The notes: generated by a model from the sequence alone, not told the origin. A DNA stretch of 12,968 nt from JAZGDL01 sp036477795 (GCA_036477795.1 JAZGDL010000358.1:1-12968), one strand, 5' to 3'; shown: positions 1 through 6,630, counted from the stretch's first letter. Numbers and translations are program-made.

Positions 1-113
1 ATCACCACGCGGTGCCCCTCCAGTTTGGCCCGGATGGCACGCCGGGCGGCACGCTGAATCTTGGCGGCATCACCGACGCTGGTGCCGCCGAACTTCTGCA
101 CGACCAGACCCAT
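1..113 (-). CDS. lysC: Aspartokinase, N-terminal part (truncated by window edge)
   Basis: The first 37 or so residues of aspartate kinase, which phosphorylates aspartate at the entry to lysine, threonine, methionine and diaminopimelate synthesis. The protein starts MGLVVQKFGGTSVGDAAKIQ; the KFGGTSV motif is the nucleotide- and substrate-binding signature at the amino end of aspartokinases. The rest, including any ACT regulatory domains, lies beyond base 1. I chose ATG 113-111 because AGGA sits 8 nt upstream and because family members usually begin a few residues before the motif. An in-frame ATG at 122-120 would add MAD and has a poorer ribosome site. The gene follows an unrecognised gene on the same strand with an 89-bp gap, so it may have its own promoter. 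The family call is firm; full length and regulation cannot be judged. Confidence 0.93.
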   Translation of the reverse strand, partial: MGLVVQKFGGTSVGDAAKIQRAARRAIRAKLEGHRVV

Positions 114-181
114 GTCTGCCATCCTACCCGCCGGCGGCGGCGGGTGCGAGTTCCAAACGCCCGCGATGGTTCACTGATTCG

Positions 182-209
182 ATTATGTGGTGGCGTGAAT
201 GGCTATGAA
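182..209 (-). promoter_or_regulatory. Possible promoter for lysC
   Basis: On the minus strand a -35-like TTCATA (209-204) and a -10-like CATAAT (187-182) are separated by 16 nt, about 70 nt upstream of the lysC start. Matches to the sigma-70 consensus are 4/6 and 5/6. The -35 overlaps the stop of the upstream gene. A GC hairpin with 6-bp arms (210-215 with 223-228) lies just upstream, inside that gene's last codons. This is pattern matching only. Confidence 0.3.
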
Positions 210-769
210 CGCGGGGCCGGGGCCCGCGTCATGAGAGGGGCGCTGACCTTTTCCGAGGCTTGAATCGTTTTGACTTGCTCGAACATGTCCGCAATGGTCA
301 GCTTGGCCGGTCGCACCTCGTACGACTCGCTCGGCGTTCGGTCCTCGTCCATGACGCGGATTTCGTCATATTGATTGACGGCGGCGCGGGTAACCATTTG
401 CGGATAAGCGATGTCCGAAAGATAACAGTGCCCGATCAGCTTCCAGGAGATCTGCAGGCGGCGCACTATTTCCAGCTCATGCAGCACGATGGTGTGCAAC
501 AAGGCCTCCGGGGTGGGCAGGATGTGGATGGTCAGAGGCCGGTCCTTCCAACGCTGCAACGTCTCCAGCCACCAGTTGTCATCAAACCAGCTAGCGATCT
601 GACCGTTTTCATAGGTCGTTTCCAGCCGTAGTTCTTCGGGAAAGGGCCCCGTCTTGGGACCGTGCGATCCGTCGCTCATGGCCGGAAACTCGATGATGTG
701 CATGCCGGTGGGACGGCATCGACGCGCACCGGCGACTTTACGTCGATCAGCCAGAGATTGGACCTCCAT
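203..769 (-). CDS. Unrecognised 188-residue protein
   Basis: I do not recognise the family. The start at 769 is well supported: AAGGAG lies 8 nt before ATG, and the frame upstream of it (to 841) reads unconvincingly. The product is soluble, with no signal peptide or membrane segment. The amino end is basic (MEVQSLADRRKVAGARR). A Trp-rich patch (SWFDDNWWLETLQRW) lies near residues 60-75. A stretch of mixed hydrophobic and charged residues around 80-150 (LLHTIVLHELEIVRRL and onward) looks like a folded helical core. The carboxyl end is low-complexity (APLMTRAPAPRS), and its codons form a GC hairpin (210-228) just before the stop. It lies between priA and lysC on the same strand, 213 bp after priA, which says little about function. 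A second possible start is the ATG encoding MHIIEF, 22 residues in. Confidence 0.6.
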   Translation of the reverse strand: MEVQSLADRRKVAGARRCRPTGMHIIEFPAMSDGSHGPKTGPFPEELRLETTYENGQIASWFDDNWWLETLQRWKDRPLTIHILPTPEALLHTIVLHELEIVRRLQISWKLIGHCYLSDIAYPQMVTRAAVNQYDEIRVMDEDRTPSESYEVRPAKLTIADMFEQVKTIQASEKVSAPLMTRAPAPRS

Positions 770-932
770 GTTCCAGACTCCTTTCTGACCGGGTGTGAAA
801 GCCTCCAACTTCCAGAGCGTTATCGACCGCCACCGCAACAAAACTTCACCAAAGCTGACGCCCCGGCCCGTTGTCCCAGCACTGTGAGTTGTCGCCGATG
901 GGTCACGCCGAAGGCTCCCTGGAGAATCGCAG

Positions 933-950
933 CAGGTACATAACTACCTG
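933..950. repeat. 18-bp palindrome in AT-rich patch
   Basis: CAGGTA and TACCTG form a perfect 6-bp inverted repeat around a 6-nt centre. It sits in an unusually AT-rich stretch (about 939-975) between the priA stop and the downstream minus-strand gene. It could be an operator, or a weak hairpin after priA. No T-run follows on either strand, so an intrinsic terminator is unlikely. The remainder of 770-982 shows no convincing gene. Confidence 0.4.
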
Positions 951-982
951 ACAACAATAATCTTATGTTATAATGTGACGTT

Positions 983-3313
983 TCAGGTGAGTGACACGGG
1001 GTCCACGTCGACCACCACCGAAGCCGCCTTGACCGCCAGCATGCGGGACCCGCGAATCCGGTCCACCAGGCGTTGCATCTGCTTGGCACTGGCACAGCGA
1101 ACGATCAGCTCGAACCGGTAGCGGTTTCGCAACCGGGCCAGCGCGCAGGGCATAGGCCCCATCACGTCTACGTCCGAAGCCTCCAATTCGCTGGCTACCT
1201 TCCGTATGCCCTCAGCCAATAGCCGGGCAGCCTCGCGCGACCGCGGCTCCCGCGGATCAGCGACCACTATACGGGTCAAGCGGCTGAACGGGGGCATGCC
1301 CGTGCGCCGCCGAATCTCCAACTCCTCGGCGGCGAACGCTTCATAGTCGTGCCGCACCGCGGCCCGCAGCGACGGCGCATCCGGGGACGTGGTCTGGACC
1401 ACGACTTCACCGGGCACGTCACCGCGCCCGGCGCGGCCGGCCACCTGCGTCACCAGTTGGAACAATCGCTCACCGGCGCGAAAGTCGGTCATGGCCATGG
1501 TGGTGTCGGCGCCGATGACGCCGACAAACGACACGAAAGGGAAATCCAGCCCCTTGGCGATCATCTGCGTGCCGACGATACAATCGATCTTGCGGTCTTC
1601 GAATTCCGCAATCACACGCCGATAGCTCCGCTCATGAACCATGGTGTCGCTGTCAACGCGCACGATACGTGCTTTGGGGAAACGTTGTCGCAATCGCTCT
1701 TCGATCCGCTGTGTCCCGCTGCCGGCCCGTACCATCCTGGATCGGCAGGACGGGTTGGGGCAGAGGTCCGGAGCCGGCAGACGTCGGCGACAGTAGTGAC
1801 AGATCAACTCTCCGACGGCGGCGTGGTACACCATGGTGACGTTGCAACTGGCGCACACCATGCGGTGCTTGCACGAGGGGCAGAAGATCCAGTTGGCGTA
1901 TCCCCGACGGTTCATCAGCAGAACCGCCTGTCGGCCCCGCCGCAAAGTCTCTTCCAGCCCCGCCAACAGCACCCGGGACAAAAGCGGGACACCCCTGGTC
2001 TCCTGGTATTCGTCGTTGATATCGACCACGGTAATCGGCGGCAGAGGCAGATTGCGAACACGATGAGGCAGGTCGATGCGCTCAAAATGCCCCAGCCGCG
2101 TACAGTTGTGCCAGGATTCCAGCGAGGGCGTGGCGCTGCCCAGCAGGACGGGAATATCGAGTTGATGCCCCCGCTTGATGGCTACATCGCGCACGTGAAA
2201 GCGCGGGGCCTGAAGATTCTTGTAGCTGGGCTCCTGCTCCTCGTCCACCACTATCAAGCCCAGGCTGGGGCACGGGGCGAACACGGCGCTGCGCGTGCCG
2301 ATGATCACCTTCTTCTCTCCCGAACGGATCGCCGACCAGGTCCGCGAGCGGCTGGCTTGGGTCAGACCGCTGTGGACCACCGCGACGTGCTGGAAGCGCG
2401 AGGCCAGCCGGTTCACCAGTTGGGTGGTCAGGGCGATTTCCGGCACCAGCAGCATGGCCTGGCCCCCCGCGGCCAGCACCCGGCGCATGCTGCGGATGTA
2501 CACCTCGGTCTTGCCGCTGCCGCTGACCCCGAACAGCAGCAGCACGCGAAAACCGCCGTCGTCGATTATCGCATGCATCCGAGCGACGGCTGATTGCTGA
2601 TCCTCATTGAGGGCGAAGTCCGGCTCGACGCCGGGCAGATCGAAGTTCGGCGGGGGCAGTGGTGTCCGCACCGCATCCACGCCCACCCAGCCGCGGCGCT
2701 CCAGAGTACGCAATGTTGCAGGTGACGCCTGTGTGTCACCAAGCAGTGCTGACCGTTCGACCGCTTCAGCACTTTGGCTCAGTCGATCCAACAGTGCCCG
2801 CTGCTTCGCTCCGATCCGCTTGCCCCCGGCTTCGATCTCTTGCAGCGACACAGCGAGGTGCACGCGCTTGATGACGATGTGGCCGCGGTGCCTGCGTACC
2901 GCGTCGGGGACCAGGGCGTTGAGCGTGGTGCCGAGCGTGCACGCGTAGTGCCGGGCTATCCAGCGGCCCAGTTCCAACAGGTCAGGCGTCAGGAAGGATT
3001 CCGGATCGACCAGTGATTCGATCGATCGTAGCGAGCTGTCCCACTCCTTTTCATCGATCCCCACACAGAAGCCGCGCATGATCCGCCCCCGCTTGCCGAT
3101 GGGCACGGTCACGCGTTGACCGACGCTCAAGCTGTCGGCAATCTCCGGCGGCACACTATATGACAGGACCTTGTCGATGGGCCCGACCACCGCAACGGTA
3201 GCCACGGGACCAACAACGTGCTCGCCCTGTTCAACCCACAGTCGGGGCGACGATTCGATGGCGCGTGGCGGCTTCACCCCAAGAGTGTACGCCCCGCCGG
3301 CACGATAAGGCAA
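983..3313 (-). CDS. priA: Primosomal protein N' (replication restart helicase PriA)
   Basis: PriA is a 3'-to-5' helicase that recognises stalled or D-loop forks and reloads the replisome. Numbered from 3313, the amino end (about 37-100) is the 3'-end-binding domain. Walker A GVSGSGKT is at 262-269 (Lys268). Motif II is at 357-360 and reads DEEQ, where the usual PriA form is DEEH. The zinc-binding region starts with C478 and C481 (CPSC), followed by CASC, CHYC and CPNPSC pairs. Later come GSGTQRIEERL, GTQMIAKGLDFPFV and the motif VI region AGRAGRGDVPGE. The length of 740-776 residues fits the family. The start is uncertain: 3313 is TTG, and in-frame GTG codons at 3277 and 3205 are alternatives with no strong ribosome site. 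The one at 3205 places the conserved domain at the amino end. All core helicase motifs are intact. Confidence 0.97.
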   Translation of the reverse strand: MPYRAGGAYTLGVKPPRAIESSPRLWVEQGEHVVGPVATVAVVGPIDKVLSYSVPPEIADSLSVGQRVTVPIGKRGRIMRGFCVGIDEKEWDSSLRSIESLVDPESFLTPDLLELGRWIARHYACTLGTTLNALVPDAVRRHRGHIVIKRVHLAVSLQEIEAGGKRIGAKQRALLDRLSQSAEAVERSALLGDTQASPATLRTLERRGWVGVDAVRTPLPPPNFDLPGVEPDFALNEDQQSAVARMHAIIDDGGFRVLLLFGVSGSGKTEVYIRSMRRVLAAGGQAMLLVPEIALTTQLVNRLASRFQHVAVVHSGLTQASRSRTWSAIRSGEKKVIIGTRSAVFAPCPSLGLIVVDEEQEPSYKNLQAPRFHVRDVAIKRGHQLDIPVLLGSATPSLESWHNCTRLGHFERIDLPHRVRNLPLPPITVVDINDEYQETRGVPLLSRVLLAGLEETLRRGRQAVLLMNRRGYANWIFCPSCKHRMVCASCNVTMVYHAAVGELICHYCRRRLPAPDLCPNPSCRSRMVRAGSGTQRIEERLRQRFPKARIVRVDSDTMVHERSYRRVIAEFEDRKIDCIVGTQMIAKGLDFPFVSFVGVIGADTTMAMTDFRAGERLFQLVTQVAGRAGRGDVPGEVVVQTTSPDAPSLRAAVRHDYEAFAAEELEIRRRTGMPPFSRLTRIVVADPREPRSREAARLLAEGIRKVASELEASDVDVMGPMPCALARLRNRYRFELIVRCASAKQMQRLVDRIRGSRMLAVKAASVVVDVDPVSLT

Positions 3314-3326
3314 CGCACCGGCTCAT

Positions 3327-3388
3327 CCGAGCCCCAAGCGCCAGCGCGGGGTGATCTTGTGCATCCGTCGCTGGCGCTCCGGGCTCGG
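3327..3388. repeat. Paired palindromic repeat (REPIN-like), family 1
   Basis: Two inverted copies of a 25-nt unit occupy 3327-3351 and, on the other strand, 3388-3364. The outer 20 nt of each arm match at 18 positions, with a shared core AGCGCCAGCG and outer CCGAGCCC. Each copy can fold on itself through CCC/GGG (left) or CCG/CGG (right) around the core, so unit positions 9 and 22 change together (C-G to G-C). The rest of 3314-3520 also holds a small hairpin, GGGTG/CACCC (3422-3434), and the palindrome at 3468. I see no gene here. Confidence 0.75.
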
Positions 3389-3467
3389 AATCGACCCCGA
3401 ACACGCTATACAGGTACGAGAGGGTGGGGCACCCACGCGTCTGCCAAACGACAAAGTCACTGCGAAA

Positions 3468-3489
3468 CCCACGGATTCTAATCCGTGGG
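3468..3489 (-). terminator. 22-bp near-perfect palindrome, terminator or REP-like
   Basis: CCCACGGATT and AATCCGTGGG form a perfect 10-bp inverted repeat with a 2-nt centre. Read on the minus strand, the stem extends to 13 bp with a G-U pair (AAGCCC with GGGTTT) and ends in a short T-run. It begins 31 bp after the stop of the minus-strand gene at 3521, so it could end that transcript. The short T-run makes this weak, and a dispersed single REP hairpin is equally possible. Confidence 0.5.
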
Positions 3490-3520
3490 CTTGCAATCGA
3501 ACGGTGAGGGAGCACCAGGA

Positions 3521-4006
3521 TTACGAGGGCGGGGTGGGTGGTTCGGTTTTGCTGCGGAAGCCGGTGATGGCCGGCATGTCCTCGGGCATCTCATCGCGCG
3601 GGACCGCGAAAACCTCCACCCGCACGACATCATCGAAGGGCACTGATACCACGAACGAACCCACCTTGTAGTGATCGTCGACCGGCTCGCATTCGAAGGT
3701 CAAGTGGCCACGGCTGGCCACGTCCGCGACCTCCTTGATTTCATAGCTGAATCCGTCGCGCAGATACACCAGTGTGCGTGTCCGCAGAGTGTCCCAGAAC
3801 TCGCGGAATTCCGGGTCTTCCTGCGCCGTGTCACGTTTCAGCTTCGGGAATCGGCGAAGCGCGCAACGCCATAGAGCCTCATCGCGCTGTTCTTTATACG
3901 AACGACCGGTGAACCACTCGTGATCAAACAAGGGTGTGTCCTCAAAAAAGGAACTGCCAGACGTCACAGGGGCGAACAAACCAACCCGTGAAACGGTAGG
4001 GATCAC
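3521..4006 (-). CDS. Unrecognised small protein, 136-161 residues
   Basis: I do not recognise the family. The product is soluble and acidic, with no signal peptide. The middle (RTLVYLRDGFSYEIKEVADV, then HLTFECEPVDDHYKVGSFVVSVPFDDVVRVEVF) alternates charged and hydrophobic residues like a beta-rich domain. The tail is Pro-rich (TEPPTPPS). The frame is open from GTG 4006 (161 residues). A consensus -35 TTGACA just upstream, and a GAGG 8 nt before an in-frame TTG at 3931, make a shorter 136-residue form starting FDHEWFTGRSY likely. It diverges from queG across a short gap, and a palindromic hairpin follows 31 bp after the stop. The coding call rests on composition and the intact frame. Confidence 0.55.
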   Translation of the reverse strand: MIPTVSRVGLFAPVTSGSSFFEDTPLFDHEWFTGRSYKEQRDEALWRCALRRFPKLKRDTAQEDPEFREFWDTLRTRTLVYLRDGFSYEIKEVADVASRGHLTFECEPVDDHYKVGSFVVSVPFDDVVRVEVFAVPRDEMPEDMPAITGFRSKTEPPTPPS

Positions 4007-4021
4007 CGTTCACCGTGTCAA
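3993..4021 (-). promoter_or_regulatory. Possible promoter of the minus-strand gene 3521-4006
   Basis: A perfect -35 TTGACA reads on the minus strand at 4021-4016. Seventeen nt further, TACCGT (3998-3993) is a poor -10 (3/6). If this promoter is used, transcription begins inside the longest frame and the GTG at 4006 would not be in the message. That favours the TTG start at 3931. Confidence 0.3.
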
Positions 4022-4078
4022 GAAGCATCCAGTCCCCTTCCCTATCGATCGGCCCTTTTGCCCGGTAGCATGGCGCCT

Positions 4079-5014
4079 ATGTCGGTCGCCGATAAAACGC
4101 GCCTTATCAAACAAGTCGCCGCCGGCCACGGATTTGATCGCGTCGGCATCGCCGAAGCACGGACCGTTCCTCGCGTCCCATATCTCAATCAATGGCTAGC
4201 CACCGGCCGGGCCGGGACCATGCGCTACCTGCATCGCAACCTGAACATCCGCAGCGATCCGCGGCAACTCCTCGACGGCGCCCGCAGCGTGATCGTTCTT
4301 GCTTTCAACTACCATCAACAAGCACCACCGCCGCCCGACGACGGTCTGCCTCGCGGGCGGGTGGCCATGTACGCCTGGGGCGACGATTACCACGTCATCG
4401 TCAAGAAACGTCTGCATGCGCTGGCCGATGAACTCCACCAACAAATCGACGAACCTTTTGAGACCCGCTGCTGCGTCGACACCGTACCCATTCTAGAACG
4501 CGAGTTAGCAGCCGCGGCTGGCATCGGCTGGATCGGCAAGAACACCATGGTTTTGCACCCCGACTTGGGCAGCTACTTCTTCCTCGGCGAGATCGTCACC
4601 ACTTTGGAGTTGAGTCCCGACGAACCGGTCACCGATCACTGCGGCACCTGCACCCGCTGCCTCGAGGCCTGCCCCACGAAGGCCTTCACCGCCCCTTATC
4701 AGATGGACGCCTCACAGTGCATTTCCTATCTCACCATCGAGCACCGCGATGAGATCCCCCTCGACTTCCACGAAGCCATAGGCGAGTGGGTCTTCGGCTG
4801 CGACCTCTGCCAGCAGGTTTGCCCCTACAACCAGAGCGCCCCCATCTCAAGAAGCTTCCCCATTCGCCCGCCGGGCCCGCGTCCGCACCTGGACGAAATG
4901 TGCAAGTGGTCCGATGGGGATTACCGCGGCATTCTCAAGACCAGCACCATCCGGCGGGCCAAACTCTCCATGCTCCAACGCAACGCCACCATCGCTCGCC
5001 GCAACGTCCAATAG
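4079..5014 (+). CDS. queG: Epoxyqueuosine reductase
   Basis: QueG reduces epoxyqueuosine to queuosine in the wobble position of tRNAs reading Asp, Asn, His and Tyr codons, using cobalamin and two [4Fe-4S] clusters. The cluster cysteines are visible: C188, C191, C194, C198 (CGTCTRCLEACP), C214, and C241, C244, C248 (GCDLCQQVCPYN). The cobalamin-domain motif VDTVPILE carries Asp134, the position proposed as the catalytic acid in characterised QueG. The protein is 311 residues and ends soon after the RNAxIA-like motif. It therefore lacks the C-terminal HEAT-like extension of longer homologues such as E. coli's (about 379). Starts at 4070 (ATG, adding MAP) and 4058 (TTG) are in frame. I chose ATG 4079 because TAGCAT (4066-4071) is positioned as a -10 for a leaderless message. 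It diverges from the small gene at 3521-4006. Confidence 0.95.
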   Translation: MSVADKTRLIKQVAAGHGFDRVGIAEARTVPRVPYLNQWLATGRAGTMRYLHRNLNIRSDPRQLLDGARSVIVLAFNYHQQAPPPPDDGLPRGRVAMYAWGDDYHVIVKKRLHALADELHQQIDEPFETRCCVDTVPILERELAAAAGIGWIGKNTMVLHPDLGSYFFLGEIVTTLELSPDEPVTDHCGTCTRCLEACPTKAFTAPYQMDASQCISYLTIEHRDEIPLDFHEAIGEWVFGCDLCQQVCPYNQSAPISRSFPIRPPGPRPHLDEMCKWSDGDYRGILKTSTIRRAKLSMLQRNATIARRNVQ

Positions 5015-5085
5015 GCGTTTGTGAACGGGCCGCATTGGCTGCCCGAGCGCTGCGACTTGTTGAGCAAGATCGATGATCCGGAGGT

Positions 5086-5141
5086 CTGTCGGACCGGCTT
5101 TCCAGCCGGATGTGGGACCGGCTGGAAAGCCGGTCCCACAG
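5086..5141. repeat. Paired palindromic repeat (REPIN-like), family 2
   Basis: Two inverted copies of a 24-nt unit lie at 5086-5109 and, on the other strand, 5141-5118; 23 of 24 positions match. Each copy holds its own hairpin. The left is CCGGCT/AGCCGG with a TTCC loop. The right is a 13-bp perfect stem (5111-5123 with 5128-5140) closed by GGAA, a GNRA-type tetraloop on plus-strand RNA. The copies can also pair with each other over 19 bp (5091-5109 with 5118-5136). It lies between queG and the tRNA promoter and could end queG transcripts, although no T-run follows. Confidence 0.8.
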
Positions 5142-5181
5142 GACTTGCCTCGGAGTCCGAAAGACGAAGCGGCGCAGCGCT

Positions 5182-5210
5182 TTGACATGCAAGAGCTATC
5201 GATCTAGCAT
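5182..5210 (+). promoter_or_regulatory. Promoter of tRNA-Pro
   Basis: A perfect -35 TTGACA (5182-5187) and TAGCAT (5205-5210, 4/6 match to TATAAT) are spaced 17 nt apart. The tRNA starts 12 nt after the -10, leaving a short 5' leader of a few nucleotides. This is the best-matching promoter in the window. Confidence 0.75.
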
Positions 5211-5222
5211 GATTTACCCTTG

Positions 5223-5297
5223 CGGGGTGTAGCTCAGCATGGCTAGAGCGCTGCGTTCGGGACGCAGAGGTCGCTGGTTCAAATCCAGTCACCCCGA
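5223..5297 (+). tRNA. tRNA-Pro, anticodon CGG
   Basis: A complete cloverleaf can be drawn. The acceptor stem is CGGGGTG (5223-5229) with CACCCCG (5290-5296) and discriminator A5297. The D arm is GCTC/GAGC. The anticodon stem CTGCG/CGCAG encloses loop TTCGGGA, giving anticodon CGG (5258-5260), which reads CCG proline codons. The T arm GCTGG/CCAGT encloses TTCAAAT. The 3' CCA is not encoded (GTT follows) and must be added after transcription. A consensus-like promoter lies just upstream. No copy of its 3' end appears elsewhere in the window, so there is no sign of integration here. Confidence 0.97.
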
Positions 5298-5355
5298 GTT
5301 CGGTAAGCCAAGCAGGGACAGCCGCTCAGGTGTTCCCGGTCGATCGATCGGCACG

Positions 5356-5493
5356 AACATCTTCGTGGTCGAAGGTAACTTGCTGGACCAAGACGTTCCC
5401 TATCGCAACAAATGGCGGTTGGTCTCGAACGTGCGGAATGAACCTCGCCGAATCGCCCAGACGTGGCGCTTGCCAAAGAGATGGACCGCCTGA
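5356..5493 (+). pseudogene. Possible macrodomain gene fragment
   Basis: Just after the tRNA, a plus-strand frame encodes NIFVVEGNLLDQDV (5356-5397). This resembles the first strand and loop of a bacterial macrodomain family (ADP-ribose-binding fold) that begins like VVEGNLLDQDV followed by a VNxWNRN motif. After this point the similarity stops. The frame continues with unrelated basic, Arg-rich sequence to a stop at 5491-5493, and no plausible start or ribosome site exists. It may be a relic cut by rearrangement, or chance. I see nothing else in 5298-5506. Confidence 0.2.
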
Positions 5494-5506
5494 ATGGAGA
5501 CGGATG

Positions 5507-5737
5507 ATGACGGAGAGTGTGCAAGAAAGTCGAAATCGCATCGTCTGCGATCCAGATCTTCACCACGGGGAACCGTGCATCCGTGGGACGCGGATCGCCG
5601 TATCGGTTATTGTCGCGAGCTTGGCGGACATGAGCGTCGACGAGATTCTTCGCGAGTACCCGCAACTGAGCCGCGAAGACGTCCAGGCGGCGCTGCATTA
5701 CGCCGCCGAGGCGGCCCGAAGCACGCTGGTCGCCTAG
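5507..5737 (+). CDS. DUF433 antitoxin
   Basis: A 76-residue protein of the DUF433 family (Pfam PF04255), the usual antitoxin partner of PIN-like DUF5615 toxins. It shows the family hallmark GEPCIRGTRIAVSVI, then a helical stretch with DEILREYPQLSREDVQAAL and YAAEAAR, a winged-helix-like DNA-binding fold in known members. I chose ATG 5507 because GGAGA ends 6 nt before it; ATG 5504 is also in frame but too close to that site. Its stop is 1 nt before the toxin start, so the two are translationally coupled. It probably represses its own operon and neutralises the toxin, by analogy with the family. The frame is open upstream to 5330, but that part is not protein-like. Confidence 0.9.
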   Translation: MTESVQESRNRIVCDPDLHHGEPCIRGTRIAVSVIVASLADMSVDEILREYPQLSREDVQAALHYAAEAARSTLVA

Positions 5738-5738
5738 C

Positions 5739-6128
5739 ATGGGAATTGTCGTCAAGCTCGATGAAGACCTCTCGCCGCTGGTCGGCGAACCGTTGTGCGA
5801 GGCCGGGCACGATGTCCGGAGTGTCGCAGGGCAAGGTTGGAGCGGCGCAAAGGACGACGAACTCTGGACACGCGTGCTGCACGAAGGAGCACTCTTCATC
5901 ACCGCGGACAAGGGGCTCGCGGACGTTCGCATATTCCCACGGGGGACCCACCCCGGCATTCTTCTGCTCCGCCCTGACCGAGGAAGCCTCGTCGAATTCC
6001 GCGATCTGGTCGCAGGCGTTGCGTCCCAACCAGGATTGAAATCCTTGGAAGGGGCGGTCGCGGTGGCTACACCCAGTGGCCTGCGTGTGCGCCGCGCCGG
6101 CGTCAGAGAGCAGAGTGCCAATTCGTGA
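5739..6128 (+). CDS. DUF5615 PIN-like toxin
   Basis: A 129-residue protein of the DUF5615 (PF18480, Mut7-C-like) PIN-fold family, probably an RNase toxin. It shows LDEDLSPLVGEPL at the amino end (Asp8), then KDDELW (Asp39, Asp40), then ALFITADKGLADVRIFP (Asp57, Asp62), matching the spaced acidic residues that bind metal in PIN domains. HPGILLLR, a common feature of the family, follows near residue 71. The core seems complete. The last 25 residues are Arg- and Ser-rich and may be a family-specific tail. It starts 1 nt after the DUF433 stop with no ribosome site of its own, so its translation should depend on the antitoxin gene. A small hairpin (6146-6160, loop AAG) follows the stop. The RNA target cannot be read from sequence. 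Confidence 0.88.
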   Translation: MGIVVKLDEDLSPLVGEPLCEAGHDVRSVAGQGWSGAKDDELWTRVLHEGALFITADKGLADVRIFPRGTHPGILLLRPDRGSLVEFRDLVAGVASQPGLKSLEGAVAVATPSGLRVRRAGVREQSANS

Positions 6129-6630
6129 TGTCGTTGCACCCCTTCCCACGCAAGGCGTGGCGCGGAGGACCGGTGTTTTCCCATCGTAGGTCGCGATTGC
6201 GGCACGTTCGGCGATTAGACTGATTCTCGGCTTGACCGTCAGATTCTGTTACAATGAACGGCGAAACTCCCGGGTTCACCCAGAAAACGCGGGCAGCGGA
6301 TTACCGCGCTGCCGGAGTCAAGGAACGAAGTCGTCCGAAACCTCACGATCCACTCACCGAGCCGCGCGCCCAAGCTCGTGCCGAACTGCTTGCGGAGAAA
6401 TCGCCGTAATCCCTTGCCAAACAGGCGGCAGCGCCATTCACTCCCGACGCTTCGTTCCGCAGCCCGCAAACTCGCTGGCGATGAGCCGCGGGACTCATCC
6501 CGCGCGACCGTCCGCATTGTGCACGGATCAACCGTCCCCGCGGCACGCCGCGAAATCAGTTCAGTTGGGCTACCGCCCTTCCGATAACCACCGTGTGGTG
6601 TTCGCTCCTTTTTGGAGCTCGGAGCCATTC
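6129..6630. other. 502-bp gap with hairpins and one doubtful ORF
   Basis: No recognised gene. It holds a hairpin CCACGC/GCGTGG (6146-6160) after the toxin, a perfect 7-bp hairpin CGCGGGA/TCCCGCG with a 4-nt loop (6487-6504), and a small ACCAC/GTGGT hairpin just before 6600. The possible small ORF at 6254-6409 is listed separately. The frame of the acetyltransferase stays open back to 6232, but that part reads as non-coding. Confidence 0.6.
6254..6409 (+). CDS. Possible 51-residue protein, unrecognised
   Basis: An ORF beginning ATG at 6254, bounded upstream by an in-frame TGA at 6233. The product is hydrophilic and charged (MNGETPGFTQKTRAADYR at the start; TEPRAQARAELLAEKSP at the end), with a short amphipathic helix at the carboxyl end. 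Its third codon positions are mostly G or C, as in neighbouring genes. There is no ribosome site. TACAAT overlaps the start, so transcription beginning there is not supported either. It could be a small protein, the relic of a longer gene, or chance in GC-rich DNA. Confidence 0.25.
   Translation: MNGETPGFTQKTRAADYRAAGVKERSRPKPHDPLTEPRAQARAELLAEKSP

Noticed and set aside
948..974. CTGACA and a perfect TATAAT on the plus strand
   Set aside because: The spacing is only 15 nt and the site would drive transcription antisense into priA with no gene to serve. The match probably reflects the local AT-rich patch.
1349..2593. Long open frame on the plus strand opposite priA
   Set aside because: It is antisense to a strongly supported priA with all helicase motifs, is rich in His, Gly and Arg, and has no family features. 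It is a GC-rich shadow frame.
5239..5493. Open frame running through the tRNA gene
   Set aside because: Its first part is the familiar false peptide produced by translating a tRNA. Only the later short macrodomain-like stretch was kept, at low confidence.
5223..5506. Integration site of a mobile island at tRNA-Pro
   Set aside because: No integrase, no direct repeat of the tRNA 3' end, and no change to unrelated cargo genes apart from a common toxin-antitoxin pair.
6232..6630. 133-residue amino extension of the acetyltransferase
   Set aside because: The extension is Ser/Arg-rich and motif-free, while a good ribosome site and the family start lie at 6631.
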